DNA of 64,000 nt, taken from the NCBI GenBank assembly GCA_026168455.1, contig CM047431.1, forward strand, positions 5,485,603-5,549,602, read 5' to 3'. Shown piece by piece: positions 56,758-64,000 of this stretch. A program made the position numbers and the translations under genes. Numbering within the stretch: the first letter of the stretch is position 1; each line of letters opens with the position of its first letter. Under the pieces are notes generated by a model. It saw only the letters and a program-made list of their open reading frames with translations. It searched no databases and was not told the DNA's origin. The DNA comes from Theocolax elegans. Its lineage: Eukaryota; Arthropoda; Insecta; Hymenoptera; Cerocephalidae.

Positions 56758-58602
56758 ATGGCCGCTCAGCAGAAAGACGTCGATAGTCAAATCGATGCAT
56801 GGATCGAGACGCTCACCAGGGAGCAAATCGAACTACACCTGGCAGGCTCGGTTCATAGGAAAGCCGAGCGACTCCACCAGTGGCTATTAGGAAATTATTC
56901 GGCCCAGGAGTTTAACCAGGAGGAAGACAAAGCCACAGCAGTTCGCAGCCGTCTCCAACGGAGAAATAGGTGGCTGCAGATGCTAGGTGAACATCAAGAC
57001 GAGGAGTCTGATGAACCTAGTCCAGATCAGGAAGTGTATCTGGTACTGCGGGAGAACGCTGCGGTTAAAGATGTCCTGCACAGGACGGTGCAGGATTTCG
57101 ATGACGTCGAGCTAGATGAAACGACGTCAGCCGCGACCAACACAGAGCCTCAACCCGAACGAGACGAAGAATGGCTGTCATTGGTCTCAGAAGAGGGAAA
57201 CATTTTTAAAATCCCTCGATCGTTCTCCCAGACCTTGGTGCAGCTTATCAAAAAAGTGAATGACCTCACTGTAAAGGTAGATAAGCTGATGTCCGAGCGC
57301 ACTCAAACCGCTCACAGCACGAGATTGGTCGGTGCCAACCAATCTCACCATGTGCAATTTCAGGACACATATACGTGTTATGGTCCTGATGTGAGCGACA
57401 TAGGTGAGGCGCAAGTAAATGGCGAGCAACAACGCGCAAGCGCCCCTCAGTCTAAGCCTGATGGAGCTTGGAAGGGGGGGAATGCGCGCGAATCCCAGAG
57501 GATTCCTCAAGCGCGCAGCTCGCCAAACAAGGATCGGACATTCTCAACACCAAGCTTCTCGACGTCATCGAGGTTGAATGGGACACCTCGGGACGTCGGC
57601 GGCATTGTTAGGAAGTGGCAGGTCAAGTTCTCTGGCGACAAGAGCCAGAGCATCGACGCCTTCCTAACCAGGATCGAGGATTGCAGGATCCTGGCCAACC
57701 TGTCAGATGACGAGTTATTGCCGTCACTCTCGGAACTTCTGACAGACACTGTCGCCACGTGGTACCAGAACGAGAAACACAAGTGGCACTCCTGGCAAGA
57801 TTTCGTGACTTCGGCTAAACGTTGGTACGGAATGAGCCAACGTTTCCATTAGAGGATCATCGCCGAGTCCAACGCACGGACTCAAGGACCCGACGAACCG
57901 GTTAGGGACTATATGACGTGCTCTATCGCAATAATGCGAAAGATAGTCCCTACGCCGACTGAAGCGCAGCAGCTCGATCATTTGTATCGGAACATGCTGC
58001 CACAGCTTCAACGGCTGTTCAAGAGAGCGGAAGTGAGCTCAATTGAGCAAATGCTGGACCTCGCCACGGAAGCGGAGCAGACGATAGAAGGTGAAAAAGT
58101 ATATCGTCCACCACCTACGGAGGAAGGGTCTCTGCTTCCCGAAATGGCGTATAAGCCGAAGCGGAAAAAAGGTTCGCCGAAGGCTAAGGTAGCGGCCGCT
58201 GAGGTAAACCCAGCCAAACCAAGCGAGCCAGACGTCGTCGACCGCATCGCAAAGATGCTGGAGGATGCGCTGCGGCCCATCGTCTCCCAATTGGCGTCGA
58301 CGACCCGACAGTCCCGTAGGAGAAGCCCAAGGTCTGGCTCTCCTAAGAAAGGCTCGCCGGCCAACCGATCTCCGAAGAGTAGGAGGTCTGGCAGACCTAA
58401 TGGCCCGAGCAAGAGCTTCGGACACCGGCAGGAGAAGAAGAGCGCTAGTCCAACGAGGGAAAAAGGAAAGGAACAGCCGAAAAACCGAATGGGCTCGACT
58501 TTCGATCCGACTAAGCCTCTTACCTGCAAGGGCTGCGGGAAAATTGGGTATTCCCTCAGGTACTGTCCGGTGTGCTCGGGAAACGCCAAAGGGAGCGGTT
58601 AA
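56758..58602 (+). pseudogene. gag: Gypsy gag polyprotein with one amber stop
   Basis: 615 codons in one frame from ATG 56758 (MAAQQKDVDSQ), interrupted only by TAG at 57850-57852; the other family copy has CAG there, so a single transition. The N-terminal part is acidic and helical. The retrotransposon-gag core is KWQVKFSGDKSQSIDAFLTR to WYQNEKHKWHSWQDF, continuing after the stop with the MLDLATEAEQTIEG helix. A basic Ser/Arg/Lys-rich nucleocapsid region follows (SRRRSPRSGSPKKGSPANRS), then CKGCGKIGYSLRYCPVC, like a CCHC knuckle with Tyr in place of His. The end overlaps pol by 31 bases in the minus-one frame. Confidence 0.85.
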
Positions 58603-60383
58603 CCGGGACGAAAACCGCGACCCAAGAGCTTGAGTCCCCGCTGTCCCAGGTGAGTTCGGGACAGGCCCGCTCCAACCGAGAGTATGGTCTAGAGAGGAGC
58701 GGAAATGGGCCTCAAAAGGAGGAACGGTCCCAAGAAGCCAGCAGACCAACCTCATCCTATAAACCAGAGGATGAGAGTCGTTGGTGGCTTCTCGTGGAGA
58801 TTGAGGGCTTTCGTATAAGAGCCTTATACGATCCCGGAGCCTCCACGACCGTGATGGGACCCAGCGGTCTGCAAATCGCCGCAGCATTGGGCAAGGAGCT
58901 CATTGTGGCAAACGCCGGACGCGTCAAGATGGCGGATGGTAGTTACCAACCGCTAAACGGTCATGTGATTTTACCTTTCACTGTCGGGAAGGAGACGCGT
59001 GAAATAAGGGTAGCGATCATACCACATCTTGACGCCGAATGCTGCGTAGGAGTAAATTTCGTTCGAGCATTCAGAGCCATATTGGATCCGGATAGCGACC
59101 GCCTGTTCCTCAAAGACAGCAAGCAGCAGATCCACCTCGAAGTTGCTGGAATAGGGGGTATGGCCACTCTCTCGTCCGCTGGTATAGCGGACGCAACCGA
59201 GGCAGAAAGGGAAGAGCTGCGAGAGCTAGTAAGCAACGTGCTGTCTAATACTTCTCCCAAAATCGGGCGAACCCAACTCATCGAGCACTCGATTGACGTG
59301 AGATCAGTTCTTCCAATAAAGCAGAAGTATTACCCGGTGTCGGAGAAGATCCAGGAGGAGATGTACCGCCAAGTCCGAGAGATGCTAGATTTAGAGATCA
59401 TAGAGCCCTCGGGCAGCGGTTGGTCAAGCCCCGTGGTGATGGTACGCAAGGAGAACGGATCACGTCGGTTTTGCATTGACTTTAGGAAAGTCAATGCGGT
59501 AACAAAACCAGACGCTTATCCCCTCCCGTTCATGCAGGATATCTTGCGCAAGCTGAAGAGATGTCGGTACATTAGTACTCTGGACATGAACTCAGCGTAT
59601 CATCAAATACCTCTCAAGAAGGAATCGCGTCCTTATACGGCTTTCACAGTCCCTGGAATGGGACTGTATCAGTTTAAGCGGATGCCGTACGGATTGGCAT
59701 ACGCCGGCGCGACCTTCCAACGCATGATTGACCAAGTGGTTGGTCCTGATCTCGAGCCCAATGCCTTTTCTTACCTCGATGACATTATCATAGTCACCGA
59801 GACATTTGAAGGGCACAAGAAGTATCTCGAGATGGTGCTGAAAAGACTGACCGAAGCTAACTTGACAGTGAATAAGGACAAGTGTGTCTTTTGTCAAGAT
59901 GAGGTGAGATATCTTGGCGTGCTGGTCAACAGGGATGGAATTCGTCCCGACCCAGCCAAGACAGAGCCTCTAAGGGTTTATTCGGCTCCCAAGAACCTCA
60001 AACAGCTTCGACGATTCCTCGGCATGGCGTCGTGGTATCGGCGTTTTATGCCGGATTACGCCACGATTGCCGAGCCACTTACCCGTCTCACAAAGAACCA
60101 AGGGTACGAGTGGTTAGACGAACAGGAACAAGCCTTTCAGCAGCTGAAGGCCCTGATCATGAATGCCCCAGTTCTTCAACGTCCCAGTGCGGATGGACTG
60201 TTTAGCCTGCACACGGACGCGAGCGATACCGGCATAGGAGCCGTGCTCGTCCAAGAGATAGACGGAGAGGAAAAAGTCATTGAGTTTGCCAGTCGCATTC
60301 TCACAGCACCCGAGAAGAATTATAGCGTTACGGAGAGGGAATGCTTGGCCGTGGTCTGGGCTATTAATAAGTTCAGACCTTAC
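58572..60383 (+). CDS. pol: Gypsy pol: protease, reverse transcriptase, partial RNase H
   Basis: 604 codons of element sequence, open without a break until Copia sequence begins. Residue positions count from 58572. The aspartic protease has LYDPGAS (Asp about 87; the usual DSGA is DPGA). Reverse transcriptase runs about 255-430 with FCIDFRKVN, STLDMNSAYHQIPL and catalytic YLDD at about 401-404. RNase H begins at about 540 with LHTDASDTGIGAVL and SVTERECLAVVWAI and is cut at FRPYC, where the Cys is already Copia LTR. Integrase is lost. Expression is presumably by minus-one frameshifting at GGGAAAC (58578-58584), since no ATG is suitably placed apart from one inside the overlap. Confidence 0.9.
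58578..58618 (+). promoter_or_regulatory. Programmed minus-one frameshift site between gag and pol
   Basis: In the gag frame the codons read TCG GGA AAC, so G-GGA-AAC is the canonical X-XXY-YYZ heptamer. After slippage the reading continues in the pol frame, which is open. The gag stop TAA is at 58600-58602. Ten bases after the heptamer, GCGGTT (58595-58600) can pair with AACCGC (58613-58618) as a stimulatory stem. Both the heptamer and the stem are kept, with one change, in the minus-strand copy (42469-42475 and neighbours). Confidence 0.75.
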
Positions 60384-60733
60384 TGTTGAGGTGTGGTTAT
60401 ACAATAAACATTATTAAACAATGATATGGATTTATTGAACTACTATACAGTCTACATTTACGTGTATATTTGGCAACGTCTCACGCCAGAGAGTTCGAAT
60501 ACAGTGAGTGCGTCGTATTGTCCGGCGTCTCTCGCAGTATAGTCATACTTACATACATACTGGAGAGGGGAGACTTACATATGTGTCTCCACTCACACTC
60601 ATTAGCACGCTCACTTATTTCGGCGTGCTTCACACTATACAATATTGAACTTGTCTCGAACTTGAGTGTATAACATGAACTTGGTTTGAACTTGGGTATA
60701 TAACAATATATATGTACATATTATATTTCAACA
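60384..60733 (-). repeat. Copia 3' LTR
   Basis: 350 bp with TGTTGA at one end and TCAACA at the other, the standard Copia LTR termini. A TTTATT (minus-strand AATAAA) at about 60431 is a likely polyadenylation signal. On the minus strand the purine tract AAGGAGGCG (60734-60742) directly precedes the LTR, the usual plus-strand primer. Confidence 0.85.
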
Positions 60734-60796
60734 CGCCTCCTTACATTTATATTGTATTATTTATTTAAACTTATTTGCTCTATATTATATTCAATT

Positions 60797-62644
60797 TCAT
60801 TCTGAATTTTTCAAACTTTTCTTTGCATAATGCTTTAGTAAAAATATCCGCGAATTTTCATTTGAATCAATTTTACATACTTCAATTAATTTTTCCTTTA
60901 CACTCTCATGTACAAAATGATAATGTATTTCTATATGCTTCGAATTTTTCGTAAAATTACCATTATTTGCAATGTTTATTGCTCCCGAATTGTCTTCATA
61001 AATTTTTATAGGTTCATTTATACTTATGTCGAATATTTTTACTAATTCTCTTATAAATTTTATCTCACTTACTACCTCAGATAATGCTACATACTCTGCA
61101 TACGTCGAGGCTTTGGTTATACATTTTTGTTTTCGAGATTTCCAATCGATCACATTTCCATACATTTTTAAAACATATCCAGTCGTAGATTTTCGATCAT
61201 TATTATCGACTGCCCAATCGGCATCAACATAGCAAGTTATAGTATCGCAATTTTCATTTCTTTTATAGTGTAAATTTAAATCTTTTGTTAAGTACAAATA
61301 TTTCAAAATTCGCAATGCGTATTTCCAATGCGTTTCGCTATAACTATTTTGATATCTACTCAAATAATTAACACTATAACTTATATCTGGTCTAGTATTT
61401 GAACTAATGTATAATAAAGCACGTATTAAATTTCTATATTTTATATTTGACTCACAGCTTTCAGATTTCTCTAGCTTTAAATTTGTCTCCATAGGAGTAC
61501 TATACAATCTACTGTCTTTTATTTGATATTTCTCAACTAACAACTCTATATATTTCGTTTGACTTAAAGTAAGCTTATTTTCTAGATAATCATAAGTTAT
61601 ATTTATTCCTAGATACTCTTTGATTTCTCCTAAGTCTTTCATTTTAAATTTATCTGACAAGAGTTTTTTAACGCTTTGAATGTTTTCCTTACTTTTACTG
61701 CAAATTAACAAATCATCTACATAAATCAAAATATATATTTCATTTTTACCTTTACCTTTTTTATATAAACATAAATCTACATTATTTCTTTTGAATCCTA
61801 ATTTTGTAATACACTCATCAAAACACTCATACCAGTCTCTTGGACTTTCTCGTAATCCATACAACGCTTTTGACAATTTGTATACTCTATTTGTTTTATC
61901 TTCGTAACCTTTTGGTTGATTTACATATACCTCAGAGTTTATTTTTCCATTAAGAAATGCAGTTTCTACATCCATTTGTTCAATTTTTAATTTATTTTGA
62001 CAACAATAAGAAAGTAAAATTTTTAATGTTTGATTCTTTGCTACTGGAGCGTATATGTCATCAATTACATCTGTTTGTTGAAAACCTCTTACAACTAGCC
62101 TAGCCTTATACCTATCATCATATTTTCTCGTATAAACCCATTTAACATCTAAGACTTTTTTATCTTTTATTCTTTCTACTAGTATCCAGGTTTTATTTTT
62201 ATTTATGCAATCTATTTCTTGGTTCATTGCTTTTTCCCAATTTTTACTATCCTCACAATTTCTCGCCTCCTCAAATGTACCAGGCGTATCTACTCTACAG
62301 TAATTTACACATATGTTATAAGAACTATCATTACTAAATTTTCCCGAAGGTTGATTTAGTAATGAAATTGAAGCGCTGTTATTCGGATACCTAACCGGAC
62401 TTTTCTTTTCGCGTGTAGATCTACGCGGCAATGTTAGCTTTTCATTTTTTTCATTACTTTGTTCTTCTTCATTTTCATCCGCGCTTTCAAAAACGCTATC
62501 ATTTAACTCGTTTTCTGTATTTTCATCGTTTTCTTTTTCATTTTCATTTTCATCAAAACTAATACATTTAATATTTTCTTCGATAAATTCAACATGCCTT
62601 GTAACTAATATTTTATTATTTAACAAAACTCTAGCCAACATCAC
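60797..62644 (-). pseudogene. pol: Copia pol: reverse transcriptase and RNase H
   Basis: 615 codons; the first few (MMLA) come from the wrong frame, because a shift near 62640 separates this part from integrase. An acidic, low-complexity linker precedes the domain. RT motifs: DVKWVYTRKYDDRYKARLVV, EQMDVETAFLNG, LYGLRESPRDWYECF and the catalytic LIYVDDLLIC. RNase H: CYVDADWAVDNNDRKSTTGY, STYAEYVALSE, EDNSGAINIANN and HIEIHYHFVHE. After KIDSNENS the frame shifts, so the usual ADIFTK-like C-terminus is read out of frame. Two frameshifts but no internal stop suggest a fairly young insertion. Confidence 0.87.
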
Positions 62645-63293
62645 TATAGCCTAATAGAATTCCCATATCCGCTTTTTTATCCCATTTTGAAAATCTTTTT
62701 TGTCCTGGCCTTCTTACAAAAACTTTACTCCCATATAAGCGTAAATGTTCAACATTCGGTTTCTTCCTAAAGAAAATTTCATACGGAGTTTTTCTCTCAA
62801 TAGTATTAGCGAGCGTTCGATTTTTCAAATAAGTAGCCGCACATATTATTTCAGGCCAAAACTGTTTGTGTACTTGTGCCTCTGTTAGTAAACATCGCGA
62901 CATATCCATTATCGTTCGATTGAATCTTTCTGCTGTACCGTTTAACTCATGTACATAGACTGGACAGTTATTTAAAGTAATGCCTTTCTCTCTCGTAAAT
63001 TTATAGAAGCGATTATTTAAATATTCTTTCCCGTTATCACATCTCAGAATTTTTACTCGTTTTCCGGTTATATTTTCACTTTCATTTACATATTGAATTA
63101 AACAATTATATATCTCATCTTTAGTTTTAATACAATAAACCTTAGCTATTTTGCTATAATCATCTACAAAAGAAACAAAATAATTTTCCCCATTAAATCC
63201 AGTAGTTTTAAATGGGCCGCATACGTCAGTATGTATAATCTCCAAAATATCGTTTGCTCGTGTTCTATTATTTTGAAATGGCAAGTTATGCAT
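62631..63293 (-). pseudogene. Copia integrase, N-terminally truncated
   Basis: 220 codons starting near the end of the GAG-pre-integrase domain (KMHNLPF-like). The catalytic core has IIHTDVCGPF, LRCDNGKEYLN and ELNGTAERFNRTIMD, giving the D-D-E triad, followed by FWPEIICAATYLKNR and KTPYEIFFRKKPNVEHLRLY, a Copia signature. The frame ends at GYSDVG where Copia proteins continue into the linker; the continuation is in the next frame at 62640. The zinc-binding N-terminus is missing through the 5' truncation. Confidence 0.87.
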
Positions 63294-64000
63294 CTTATTG
63301 GGTTATTGGGTTATTAATATTTTATTATTTAACTACATTCAATTATTATTTATTAAAATGTACCCATATAGATTTATTATCGTATGTATAATAATTAATG
63401 ATTATTATTATTATACGATGAATTAAAATGATAATATTAAAAAAATAGAAATTATCTATAAAAATATAAAAATAATTACTTTTGTATGAAATAGAGTTTA
63501 ATTATTATTGCAATAGCAATTTTCATAAAGAAATTATTATTGATTTTTTATTGTCATGTGATATGTATACATCCTTTGCTAATAATTTATTTATTTATTT
63601 AGCAGTACTTATTAATTTGTGTGTTATTGGTAATTTGGTAATAGCACTTTTTATACACTGAGAAAAATATTATAATCTACATTAAAAATTACTATATTGT
63701 ATAGGAAAAGTGTGACATCTCAGCAATATAATAATTTTTGCTATGTTATATAGTAAAATTTAGATATACTATCTTTTAATATCCAATATCATAATTTTTG
63801 ATATTTAATATAGTAATTTTTATTATATAAGTCAGCAAATTTTATTATTCAATCTGGTATTTTTTAAATGCGAATTTACGGAAGTAAAAATGAATTATAT
63901 TTTGTTTTTAATTAATTCGAAATAGAATGTATATATTGGGGGAATTCCTTTTGTCAATTAAGTACTACAGAAACATTTAATATTTGGAGATTTAATTATA
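63294..64000. other. AT-rich DNA, nothing recognised
   Basis: Starts with repeats of GGGTTATT next to the Copia breakpoint, then very AT-rich sequence with TATAGTAA-like words (63690-63830). No gene or known element. Confidence 0.55.

Larger units (their letters stand above)
44699..60383 (+). mobile_element. Gypsy LTR retrotransposon, nested and 3'-truncated
   Basis: Parts in order: 5' LTR (44699-45820), primer-binding site, untranslated leader up to 46692 resuming at 56617, gag (56758-58602), and pol (58572-60383). A LOA LINE sits in the leader and a Copia element ends the sequence inside RNase H; integrase and the 3' LTR are missing from the window. Apart from one stop in gag and the Copia break, the coding frames are long and clean, so insertion was recent. 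The fragment at 39280-43186 is the same family on the opposite strand. Confidence 0.88.
60384..63293 (-). mobile_element. Copia LTR retrotransposon, 5'-truncated, inserted in Gypsy RNase H
   Basis: The minus-strand element has a 3' LTR (60384-60733), a polypurine tract just upstream of it, RT-RNase H (60797-62644) and integrase (62631-63293). It entered Gypsy pol after CTTAC (60379-60383), the expected 5-bp target. The other end is missing: coding sequence starts abruptly near 63293 beside GGGTTATT repeats, so gag, protease, the integrase zinc region and the 5' LTR are gone, together with the rest of Gypsy. Confidence 0.87.

Noticed and set aside
57187..60404. Minus-strand open frames across Gypsy gag and pol
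   Set aside because: They are antisense shadows of gag and pol; no independent domain is seen.
1..64000. CRISPR array or bacterial operon
   Set aside because: No regularly spaced short direct repeats with unique spacers and no bacterial gene organisation; all systems seen are eukaryotic mobile elements.

Overview
This window looks like gene-poor, repeat-rich DNA from an arthropod, most likely an insect. Base composition is AT-rich, with GC-rich islands that are almost all mobile elements. The element mix (Polinton/Maverick, Jockey-, LOA- and CR1-type LINEs, Gypsy and Copia LTR elements, piggyBac, tRNA- and 5S-derived SINEs, palindromic MITEs) is typical of insects, and ant or other Hymenoptera is a reasonable but unproven guess. 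I recognise no intact host protein-coding gene, and nothing looks bacterial.

Layout. 1-482: part of a tandem array of a 388-bp structured repeat carrying a hammerhead ribozyme; a diverged second copy is at 43785-44130. 483-9430: AT-rich DNA with a tRNA-derived SINE (1771-1889) and palindromic MITEs (4102-4776, 8091-8535). 9431-22935: a complete-ended but internally deleted Polinton/Maverick with identical 51-bp terminal inverted repeats and a perfect 6-bp target duplication (CATACA). All its recognised genes lie on the minus strand: packaging-ATPase C-terminus, two Polinton-type proteins of unknown role, a phospholipase A2 protein, integrase, penton-like protein, basic protein, hexon-like major capsid, an unknown protein, adenain-like protease and a further unknown. 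No DNA polymerase B is present. A 5S rRNA-derived SINE and a Jockey LINE sit inside it, each with its own target duplication. 22936-30644: tandem duplications, a palindrome containing inverted tRNA-like sequences, a GC-rich stretch of unknown nature and a second MITE copy. 30645-34809: a broken CR1-like LINE. 34830-39110: a MITE, a piggyBac remnant and tandem repeats. 39280-43186: a broken minus-strand Gypsy copy containing a 1.13-kb tandem duplication.

44699-63293 is a nest. A Gypsy element (LTR, primer-binding site, leader, gag, pol) was entered in its leader by a LOA-type LINE, now scrambled into four segments but still bracketed by one 12-bp target duplication. Its pol was cut inside RNase H by a Copia element whose own 5' part is missing.

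How the parts relate: the Polinton genes form a virion-building and genome-integration set (capsid, maturation protease, PLA2, integrase), but frameshifts, stops and deletions make it a fossil. The Gypsy gag and pol overlap at a canonical minus-one slippery heptamer that is conserved in the second copy. Several near-identical duplicated segments differ mainly by single-base indels, so assembly or read error should be considered before biological interpretation. The most novel signal is the pair of hammerhead elements, whose loop sequences differ but remain mutually complementary.
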